12,068 nucleotides of DNA from Candidatus Woesebacteria bacterium (lineage in GTDB: Bacteria; Patescibacteriota; Microgenomatia; UBA8517): the NCBI GenBank assembly GCA_026394855.1, contig JAPLZT010000043.1:1-12068 (forward strand). The letters are read 5' to 3'. Position 1 is the stretch's first letter. Every line of letters begins with the position of its first letter. The translations under genes were made by a program, and so were the position numbers. The notes beneath the pieces are model-generated. The model was not told where the DNA came from. It saw only the letters and a program-made list of their open reading frames with translations, and searched no databases. Positions 6,751-12,068 of this stretch are shown one piece after another.

Positions 6751-7890
6751 AAGCTTCTTTTACTTGCAGCTATATCTCTAATTCCCACAATCTTTATTTG
6801 GATTTCCTTTTTTGTAAGAGTAAAAAATATTTGGGGAATTCCGCTTCCTCAAGCCGGAATGGCAACTATAGTTTCCAATTACGATGGACCAATTTACTTA
6901 GTTATTGCTAAAAGCCTCTATAACCCGGAATTTATTAAATGGAACTTTCAGTTTCCTCTCCCAATAGAGTATTATGCAGCCCCTTTCCCTCTATTTCCGG
7001 CTCTTATAAGAGTTTTTTCTGTGTTTATTGGCTTTCCTTATGCAATGCTTTTTGTAACAGTTACGGCTTCGGTATTGGCAACCTATTTCTTCTATAAATT
7101 CATAAGACAGTACCAAAATGAAGCAAATTCTCTCTTTCTAACATTGGTTTTTTCAGTTTTTCCAGCCAGATGGCTGATAGTTAAATCGGTAGGTTCCGCG
7201 GAACCACTACTCATTGCAGGAGTAATCGCTTCCATTTATTATTTTCAAAACAAAAAATATTCATTAGCAGGTCTTTGGGGAGCTTTGGCACAACTGGCAA
7301 AACCGCCGGGGATTCTTCTCTTTGTTGCCTATCTTTTGGCAATCCTAGTTCCTGCCATAAAAATTGCGCTTACAACAAATAAAAACATCCTCAAAATACT
7401 TGAGGTAAAAAAATACTGGCCGATACTTTTTATCCCTCTTTCTTTAGTCTTGGTATTTTCCCTTTTTGGAATACAGCTTAAAGATTTCTGGGCTTATTTC
7501 CATTCGGGCGATAATGTCCACCTAATGTTTCCCCCATTTTCGGTATTTAACTATTCAGCACCATGGGTAGGAACATTCTGGCTTGAAGAAATTATATTTA
7601 TATATCTTTTAGGAATTTTAGGTCTCCTCAAACTTGTTAAGGAAAAAGATTACATAGCGTCTTGGTTTACGGGAATATTTATTCTTTCAATCCTTTTTGT
7701 AGCCCATAGAGACATTCTTAGGTATGCTCTTCCCGCAGTTCCTTTCATTATCAAAGCCTACGCAAATACACTGGTAACAAAAGAGTTCAAGATTGCGTTT
7801 GCAGTTATAATCATTCCAATTTTTCTTTTTTCCCTTGCCTACATATCGCAAAACACAATGCCTGTCTCCAACTGGGCACCATTTCTCTAA
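6736..7890 (+). CDS. Multipass membrane protein, GT-C fold (PIG-V/mannosyltransferase-like)
   Basis: The product has 384 aa and is almost entirely hydrophobic, with about nine membrane segments. The ATG at 6736 is preferred over the in-frame TTG at 6718, which lies inside the promoter. The first helix (7-27) is followed by a loop with SNYDGPIYLVIAK (47-59, D50), then YYAAPFPLFPALIR at 79-92. The DGP-Y and FPLFP motifs resemble the first loop of PIG-V-like GT-C mannosyltransferases, where the Asp is catalytic and polyprenyl-phosphate sugar is the donor. A second conserved-looking stretch, AQLAKPPGILLF, follows. It is not close to the three PMT-like GT-C proteins in the window, which have the DQGRDA type of motif. 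It is transcribed alone, divergent from the glycosylation operon. The specific function is not known. Confidence 0.65.
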   Translation: MKKIQKLLLLAAISLIPTIFIWISFFVRVKNIWGIPLPQAGMATIVSNYDGPIYLVIAKSLYNPEFIKWNFQFPLPIEYYAAPFPLFPALIRVFSVFIGFPYAMLFVTVTASVLATYFFYKFIRQYQNEANSLFLTLVFSVFPARWLIVKSVGSAEPLLIAGVIASIYYFQNKKYSLAGLWGALAQLAKPPGILLFVAYLLAILVPAIKIALTTNKNILKILEVKKYWPILFIPLSLVLVFSLFGIQLKDFWAYFHSGDNVHLMFPPFSVFNYSAPWVGTFWLEEIIFIYLLGILGLLKLVKEKDYIASWFTGIFILSILFVAHRDILRYALPAVPFIIKAYANTLVTKEFKIAFAVIIIPIFLFSLAYISQNTMPVSNWAPFL

Positions 7891-8033
7891 AACGTGGGTT
7901 AATCCAAAGCCTTCCGTCTAATATTGTACAAATGGAAATACCCCGTCATTGGAGATTGCAAAAAATAAGAATTGGTTTAATTGGTGAAATTGGAGAAGAC
8001 GGCATACCCCATTTTCCACCGGGGAAACAAACA
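7891..8033. other. Convergent intergenic spacer with a 9-nt tandem repeat
   Basis: This 143-nt gap lies between two convergent genes. It holds three tandem 9-mers (7971-7997: ATTGGTTTA, ATTGGTGAA, ATTGGAGAA). A small hairpin, TTTCC-ACCGG-GGAAA, lies near 8015-8029, followed after about 9 nt by a T run that reaches into the end of the next gene. It could be a weak terminator for the plus-strand gene. The open frame 7932-8120 has no family features and is not called. Confidence 0.4.
7971..7997 (+). repeat. Three tandem 9-nt units (ATTGGNNNA)
   Basis: The units are ATTGGTTTA, ATTGGTGAA and ATTGGAGAA. A further GGAGATTGC lies just upstream. Unlike the heptanucleotide arrays, this one is outside genes and has a different sequence. 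Confidence 0.5.
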
Positions 8034-9182
8034 TTATTTTTTCTTCCAAGGAAGCTTCCAGGTTTTCCAAATAAAGAGGTTGTAAACAACGTAGTTATAG
8101 GGAATAACCACAACAATTAGGGCAAAGACTAAAGCAAAAAGTCGAACAACAGGACTATCCGAAAATATCCTGGCTGCACCGGTTACTATCAAAGGCTGAA
8201 CAACTACGGCAAAAAGGGAAGATAGATTAAACTTTAAAAATTGGGGTATTATGTCCCCAACTTTAGTTATCGTTTTATCCTTAAAAGTCCAAACATTATT
8301 AAAAATAAAATTGGAAATTATTGCTGCCTCTGTTGCCAGAAGTGTTGAAAAATAAGTTGAAAGGCCAAACCTTTTTAATACCTCAAGTCCCAGATAATTA
8401 ACCAAAAAACCCGTAAAACCCACAATTCCAAATTTAATAAATCTTACCTTATCTTTAATCCCTAAGATTATTGCCACCCTAAATGTAGATATTGTTTCTT
8501 TGGTATTAAATTTTGATTTTTCTTTTGTTCTTGATGCAAATGCCAACGGAATTTCAACAACTTTCTTGGCATGCTTTATGCTTTGATAAAAAAGGTCGAC
8601 TTTATGGGAAAATCTTCCCAGTTCCATCAAATGTTCAAGATCAATTTGATCAAGGACTCCCTTAACTTTCGTTAAACGAAATCCCGTTGTTAAATCATGA
8701 AGTTTTGGTTTAACAAGAACTATTCTAATAAACAAGTTGCCAAAGTAGGAAACAAGTTTTCTAAAAGTTTCCCAATTTTTGGGAACTGATCCTCCTTTAA
8801 TGTACCTGCTTCCGATCACATAATCGGCCCCGTTTAAATAGGCCTCAACCATGGGAATAACAAATTTCGGCGGGTGCTGAAAATCCGCATCCATCTCCAT
8901 TACGGCATCAGCATGAAGTTTTTCAACTGCATATCTAAAACCTTTGACATACGCCCAACCCAATCCCTCCCTTTCCTTTTGAAGTAAATATAAGTTTGAA
9001 TACTTTCCCTGATACTTCTTAACGATATCCCCGGTTTTATCGGGAGAAAAATCATCAACTATCAAAAGATTCATCTCGACTCCGGTTATCTTGGGAAAAA
9101 CTTCCTCAAAAAGCTCCGTAATCATGGGGCCCATATTCTCCGCTTCATTGTAAGCGGGCATAACAATCACAACCTTGTCCAT
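8034..9182 (-). CDS. DPM1-like GT2 glycosyltransferase fused to a GtrA membrane domain
   Basis: The product has 382 aa from the ATG at 9182, giving MDKVVIVMPAYNEAENM, the usual family start. An in-frame ATG at 9209 would add nine residues encoded by a hairpin and is less likely. The GT2 domain covers about 1-230: LLIVDDFSPDKT (39-50), the metal site MEMDADFQHP (D98, D100), YVIGSRYIKGGSVPKNW (121-137) and LTTGFR (164-169). The GtrA domain covers about 246-376 with four membrane helices, RFIKFGIVGFTGFLVNY and the NFIFNNVWTF motif. GT2-GtrA fusions make a polyprenyl-phosphate sugar. GtrA proteins are thought to assist its membrane translocation. It is a single gene, convergent with the plus-strand GT-C and divergent from trmD. 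Confidence 0.9.
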   Translation of the reverse strand: MDKVVIVMPAYNEAENMGPMITELFEEVFPKITGVEMNLLIVDDFSPDKTGDIVKKYQGKYSNLYLLQKEREGLGWAYVKGFRYAVEKLHADAVMEMDADFQHPPKFVIPMVEAYLNGADYVIGSRYIKGGSVPKNWETFRKLVSYFGNLFIRIVLVKPKLHDLTTGFRLTKVKGVLDQIDLEHLMELGRFSHKVDLFYQSIKHAKKVVEIPLAFASRTKEKSKFNTKETISTFRVAIILGIKDKVRFIKFGIVGFTGFLVNYLGLEVLKRFGLSTYFSTLLATEAAIISNFIFNNVWTFKDKTITKVGDIIPQFLKFNLSSLFAVVVQPLIVTGAARIFSDSPVVRLFALVFALIVVVIPYNYVVYNLFIWKTWKLPWKKK

Positions 9183-9190
9183 ATTCACAT

Positions 9191-9213
9191 ATGAACGGGC
9201 TTCGCCCATTCAT
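9191..9213. promoter_or_regulatory. 23-nt hairpin between the divergent GT2-GtrA and trmD genes
   Basis: ATGAA-c-GGGC-ttc-GCCC-a-TTCAT folds into a near-perfect stem of nine pairs with one C/A mismatch and a 3-nt loop. It lies 22 nt before trmD and just upstream of the preferred GT2-GtrA start. It could be an operator, a leader hairpin for the minus-strand gene, or a small repetitive element. There is no T run, so an intrinsic terminator is unlikely. Confidence 0.5.
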
Positions 9214-9229
9214 AACTAAATGATACAAT
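9201..9229 (+). promoter_or_regulatory. Possible trmD promoter with -10 directly before the ATG
   Basis: TACAAT (9224-9229) matches the -10 consensus at five of six positions and ends 6 nt before the ATG at 9236. The sequence 17 nt further upstream, TTCGCC (9201-9206), is a weak -35 and overlaps the hairpin. If it is used, the trmD mRNA would be leaderless. Confidence 0.45.
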
Positions 9230-9235
9230 AAGGCA

Positions 9236-9880
9236 ATGAAAATTGACATACTTACTCTATTTCCGAAAATGTTTGAGGGACCCTTTAGGGAATCTATCAT
9301 CAAAAGGGCTCAGGATAAATTCTTAGTGGAAATTAATATCCACGATCTAAGAAAATGGGGACTTGATGACAGACGCACAGTCGATGACAGACCATATGGA
9401 GGAGGCCCGGGAATGATAATGAGAGTAGATGTAGTTGATGTCGCGCTCAGATCACTGATCACTGATCACCGATCACCAACAACCAAGGTAATCCTTTTGG
9501 ATGCGGGAGGCAAAAGATTCGCGCAGCAAAAAGCACAAGAATTAAGCAAACTTTCTCATATTATTTTGATTGCAGGTCATTATGAAGGAATTGATCACAG
9601 AGTTCATGAACATTTAGTAGATGAAATTATCTCGATTGGAGATTATGTTTTAACCGGAGGGGAAATTCCGGCAATGGTTATTATTGATTCGGTGGTCAGA
9701 TTAATTCCCGGAGTTGTCGGAAAAGAAGCATCAATTGTAGAAGAATCGCATTCAAGGCCGGGGTATACTGAATATCCCCAATACACAAGACCGGAAGAAT
9801 TTAATAGTTGGAAAGTACCGGAGGTTCTTCTTTCGGGAAACCATAAAAAAATTAAAAATTGGCGACAAGCTGGTCAATAA
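9236..9880 (+). CDS. trmD: tRNA (guanine37-N1)-methyltransferase TrmD
   Basis: The product has 214 aa, short for TrmD (usually about 225-260). It methylates G37 of tRNAs with SAM, preventing +1 frameshifts, and acts in the cytoplasm as a dimer with a trefoil-knot fold. Motifs seen: MKIDILTLFP, DDRPYGGGPGM (50-60), GHYEGID (114-120), IGDYVLTGGE (134-143) and EYPQYTRP (179-186), with LLSGNHKKI near the end. At the position of the E. coli catalytic Asp169 there is Glu (E170 in VEES). The usual neighbours rpsP, rimM and rplS are absent. Residues about 73-81 (SLITDHRSP) come from a heptanucleotide array at 9451-9478. The last 29 nt overlap the end of rmlD tail to tail, which fits the shortened C-terminus. 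Confidence 0.95.
   Translation: MKIDILTLFPKMFEGPFRESIIKRAQDKFLVEINIHDLRKWGLDDRRTVDDRPYGGGPGMIMRVDVVDVALRSLITDHRSPTTKVILLDAGGKRFAQQKAQELSKLSHIILIAGHYEGIDHRVHEHLVDEIISIGDYVLTGGEIPAMVIIDSVVRLIPGVVGKEASIVEESHSRPGYTEYPQYTRPEEFNSWKVPEVLLSGNHKKIKNWRQAGQ
9451..9478 (+). repeat. Heptanucleotide array, four units, inside trmD
   Basis: The units are ATCACTG, ATCACTG, ATCACCG and ATCACCA, matching the WTCACYR consensus of the array at 4985-5019. They encode SLITDHRSP, preceded by R, in a loop of TrmD before the knot domain (KVILLDAGG). The peptide resembles SLFTNHYSL of the other array because the reading phase is the same. Confidence 0.75.
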
Positions 9881-10727
9881 CCTGATGCCAAGGACTAAAC
9901 TTAATTCCTAATATTTTTTCTGTTTCTTCAACTTTTAATCCTCCAAATTTCTGATATCTTACTGAAGGACTTAAAGAAGATTTTTTAACAACACCTTTCA
10001 CCCCCCTTGCCTTCTCAATTAAGTAACTTATCAACTCATATGGGGTTGATAAATCGGGAGTTGATGCGTGGAAATTTCCGTAAACTTTCCCGTCGATTAT
10101 TTTTTGGAGTGCTAAACCTATCTCATCTATGAAACTAATTGTCACCTGCTGATCATTAAACAAAGGGTATAGCTTTCCTTGGTCAAATAAACTTAGTGGT
10201 TTTCTTAAATAATCAAGTTTGGCGGAGTATTTTGCACGAACCGGATAAACCAATCTTAAAATAGTCCTTTTCCTACCCAAAATACTATTAACCACTCTTT
10301 CTGCCTCCGCTTTGGTAAATCCATACCAAGTTAATTTCGAAGAATTTACCTCAGGCGTATCGGATTCCTTGTGTGGCCCCGGATCTTCTTCCGACCCCGG
10401 AAATACGTAATCTGTTGAAATATGAATAAAATGAGCGTTTATTTCTTTTGCTAATTTAACTAAATTTCTTGTTCCTTCTACATTTATTTGCCAACAAGCG
10501 CCACTCCTGTCATCTCTTTGACTTTCGGCCTGACTAACATCGGTATAGGCTGCAAAATGCAGGATAACATCCGGTTTTTCTTCTTTAATTATATTTTCAA
10601 ATGTTTCTTTTTTGGTTAAATCTATTTGGGGATACTCCGGAGCCATAATTTGATATTTCTTTGAATAATTCTCAACAAAAAAAGATCCGACTAAACCTGA
10701 CCCTCCTGTTACAAAAATTTTTTTCAT
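9852..10727 (-). CDS. rmlD: dTDP-4-dehydrorhamnose reductase
   Basis: The product has 291 aa, the usual length. It is a short-chain dehydrogenase/reductase that reduces dTDP-4-keto-L-rhamnose to dTDP-L-rhamnose with NAD(P)H, the last step of the pathway. Seen: the Rossmann motif TGGSGLVGS (7-15), DVILHFAAYTDV (53-64), the INVEGTRNLV stretch, the catalytic Thr-Asp-Tyr in ISTDYVF (103-109), and YGFTK with Y135 and K139. It starts with ATG one nt after the rmlC stop and has no obvious Shine-Dalgarno, so it is probably read from the rmlBCD mRNA. Its last 29 nt overlap the end of trmD on the opposite strand. Related epimerases or reductases are possible, but the rmlB and rmlC neighbours support this call. 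Confidence 0.9.
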   Translation of the reverse strand: MKKIFVTGGSGLVGSFFVENYSKKYQIMAPEYPQIDLTKKETFENIIKEEKPDVILHFAAYTDVSQAESQRDDRSGACWQINVEGTRNLVKLAKEINAHFIHISTDYVFPGSEEDPGPHKESDTPEVNSSKLTWYGFTKAEAERVVNSILGRKRTILRLVYPVRAKYSAKLDYLRKPLSLFDQGKLYPLFNDQQVTISFIDEIGLALQKIIDGKVYGNFHASTPDLSTPYELISYLIEKARGVKGVVKKSSLSPSVRYQKFGGLKVEETEKILGIKFSPWHQVIDQLVANF

Positions 10728-10728
10728 A

Positions 10729-11298
10729 CTAATTCTGCTTTGCAGAAAACTTTTCCGGAAACATCTGTCTTAATGTGGGATTATGTCTGTCTTTCTCTGA
10801 AATAATCGGGTTTTTAATTGGCCACTTAATATTTAAATCAGGATCATCCCAAGCTATAGCTTTTCGGTCACCGCCATTGTAGTATGCATCCACCAAATAA
10901 AGATAATCAACAGGCTCGCAACCGATAACGCAGATTGAGTTTGCCAAACCTTTAGGAATAAATAATGCCTTGTGGGAATTTTCATCAAAATTAAAGGTTT
11001 CATATTTCCCAAAAGTTTGAGAGTCGGAACGTATATCAACTATGGCTGAAAATATTTCTCCTCTTATCGGATAAACTAATTTATTCCAATCTTCAGCATG
11101 TAAGGCCCTGATAACATTTGGAAGAGATCTTGCGTGATTGGATTGAACAATGTTAAATTTTATTCCCGTCTCCTTTTCCAAATCATCAAGTCTAAAGATT
11201 TCTCTGAAAAAACCTCTTTCATCAGGAAAGGTAGGTCTTTCTATTATATAAAGTCCTGAAATAGACGTTTTTTTAATATAACTGTTTGCGTTTTTCAT
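10729..11298 (-). CDS. rmlC: dTDP-4-dehydrorhamnose 3,5-epimerase-like protein (RmlC family)
   Basis: The product has 189 aa from the ATG at 11298. This start forms an ATGA overlap with the rmlB stop, and the protein then begins MKNANSYIKKTSISGLYIIE. An upstream in-frame start would run into rmlB. It is a cupin epimerase acting on dTDP-4-keto-6-deoxyglucose. Seen: DERGFFREIF (26-35), QSNHARS (52-58), the catalytic His in RALHAED (H67), the candidate catalytic Tyr in DAYY (139-140), WDDPDLNIKWP (150-160) and SEKD. The motif usually reading IPxGFAHGF is IPKGLANSI here, so the second active-site His (His120 in Salmonella RmlC) is Asn120. Operon context argues for RmlC. A variant epimerase with one-centre specificity or another deoxysugar is possible. 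Confidence 0.85.
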   Translation of the reverse strand: MKNANSYIKKTSISGLYIIERPTFPDERGFFREIFRLDDLEKETGIKFNIVQSNHARSLPNVIRALHAEDWNKLVYPIRGEIFSAIVDIRSDSQTFGKYETFNFDENSHKALFIPKGLANSICVIGCEPVDYLYLVDAYYNGGDRKAIAWDDPDLNIKWPIKNPIISEKDRHNPTLRQMFPEKFSAKQN

Positions 11299-12068
11299 TT
11301 CTGTCCGGTTTTTTCGTACAACTTTTCCGCTTCTTTTTTTAAAGGTTTCCACCACCGCTCATTTTGCCTGTACCAATTAACAGTTTTTGTTAGCCACTCA
11401 TCAAATCCGTATAAAGGCTTCCAACCAAGTTCTTTTTCAATCTTAGTCCAATCAACCGCATATCTTCGATCATGCCCTTTTCTATCTGTAACAAATTTAA
11501 TACTGCCTTCATCTTTTCCGAAAATCTGAAGAAGTTTTTCGGTAACTTCCAAATGATTTATGTCTTCGGTTAACCCTCCAACCAAATAAGTTTCACCAAC
11601 TTTGCCTTTTTCCAAAACTGCCTCAATTGCCCTTACATGATCCTCAACAAAAAGCCAATCCCTAACATACTTCCCATCACCATATAAAGGAACTTGCCTT
11701 CCTTGAATTAAATTAGTAATAGCTCTGGGTAAAAACTTTTCGGGGTCCTGATATGGACCAAAATTATTTGAGCAATTTGTAATTGTGACAGGAAGTCCAT
11801 AAGTATGAAAGTAAGCCCTAACTAAGTGATCGGAGGCAGCCTTGGAAGCAGAATATGGGCTATGGGGATCATATAAAGTTTTTTCATTAAATTTTTCTTT
11901 GGATTCTAATTCAAGTGCCCCAAAAACTTCATCCGTTGAAACATAATGAAATTTCTTTACATTATGTTTAAGTGCCGAGTCTAAAAGAACCTGGGTTCCT
12001 ATTACATTTGTTTGAAGAAAAACCTGAGGCCCGACAATTGATCTGTCTACATGGCTTTCTGCGGCAAA
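11295..12068 (-). CDS. rmlB: dTDP-glucose 4,6-dehydratase, 5' end outside the window
   Basis: The C-terminal 257 codons are visible. The frame is open to the window edge, so the N-terminus with the NAD-binding GxxGxxG is missing. Seen: FAAESHVDRSI at the very edge, the catalytic STDEVFG (44-50 of the visible part), YSASKAASD with Tyr and Lys (72, 76), NCSNNFGPYQ, and LYGDGKYVRDWLFVEDH (129-144). All are typical of RmlB, which converts dTDP-glucose to dTDP-4-keto-6-deoxyglucose with bound NAD. Its TGA overlaps the rmlC ATG. It is the promoter-proximal visible gene of the rml operon. rmlA, if linked, would lie beyond the right edge. The C-terminal tail (KEAEKLYEKTGQK) is rich in charged residues. 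Confidence 0.95.
   Translation of the reverse strand, partial: FAAESHVDRSIVGPQVFLQTNVIGTQVLLDSALKHNVKKFHYVSTDEVFGALELESKEKFNEKTLYDPHSPYSASKAASDHLVRAYFHTYGLPVTITNCSNNFGPYQDPEKFLPRAITNLIQGRQVPLYGDGKYVRDWLFVEDHVRAIEAVLEKGKVGETYLVGGLTEDINHLEVTEKLLQIFGKDEGSIKFVTDRKGHDRRYAVDWTKIEKELGWKPLYGFDEWLTKTVNWYRQNERWWKPLKKEAEKLYEKTGQK

Noticed and set aside
7946-7959. Remnant of a dispersed palindrome of the GTCATTG…GAGATTGC type
   Set aside because: Only two short partial arms resemble such elements and they are in the wrong arrangement. The resemblance is too weak to call.
7932-8120. 62-codon open frame on the plus strand in the convergent spacer
   Set aside because: It runs into the 3' end of the GT2-GtrA gene, has repeat-derived low-complexity sequence and shows no ribosome-binding site or family motif.

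Overview
The window is an AT-rich, gene-dense bacterial segment holding a cell-surface glycosylation locus next to a dTDP-L-rhamnose operon and a tRNA methyltransferase gene. The gene set, 4-base ATGA overlaps, near absence of Shine-Dalgarno sequences, several PMT-like GT-C proteins with DQGRDA/DEGRDA motifs and the compact genes suggest a Candidate Phyla Radiation bacterium, most likely Microgenomates. That assignment is an inference from gene style, not from a marker gene.

Layout. Minus-strand block 1 (about 6632 down to 1) runs in this order: a DPM1/ALG5-like GT2 (5886-6632), a broken GT-C (4434-5889), an NrnA-like DHH phosphoesterase (3436-4431), two intact GT-C proteins (1938-3455 and 454-1941), and a second GT2 running off the left edge (1-448). 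All junctions are overlaps or gaps of at most 5 nt, so this looks like one operon. A divergent promoter region (about 6633-6750) separates it from a plus-strand GT-C/PIG-V-like membrane protein (6736-7890). A short convergent spacer follows, then a minus-strand GT2-GtrA fusion (8034-9182). Plus-strand trmD (9236-9880) is divergent from that gene. Its 3' end overlaps tail to tail with the rml operon: rmlD (9852-10727), rmlC (10729-11298) and rmlB (11295-12068, 5' part outside), transcribed right to left in the order B-C-D.

How it fits together (inference). The DPM-like GT2 enzymes would charge a polyprenyl phosphate with a sugar on the cytoplasmic side. The GtrA domain may help move or present the lipid-linked sugar. 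The GT-C membrane enzymes would use it outside the membrane, and RmlBCD would supply dTDP-L-rhamnose. The acceptor (protein, lipid or polysaccharide) cannot be told from the window.

The most unusual content lies inside the coding regions. (1) Three copies of a 26-27 nt imperfect palindrome are inserted in frame into two GT-C genes, and two of the copies show compensatory stem changes. (2) Degenerate heptanucleotide arrays (consensus WTCACYR on the sense strand) sit in two unrelated genes, the broken GT-C and trmD, in the same reading phase, giving similar peptides. (3) The third GT-C has lost almost exactly the 32 codons that carry the first-loop GP/YYY motifs, with a frameshift at the junction. 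(4) Both plus-strand genes have a -10 box 6-7 nt before the ATG, suggesting leaderless transcripts. No tRNA, rRNA, CRISPR array, transposase or gene-free stretch over 300 nt was seen.
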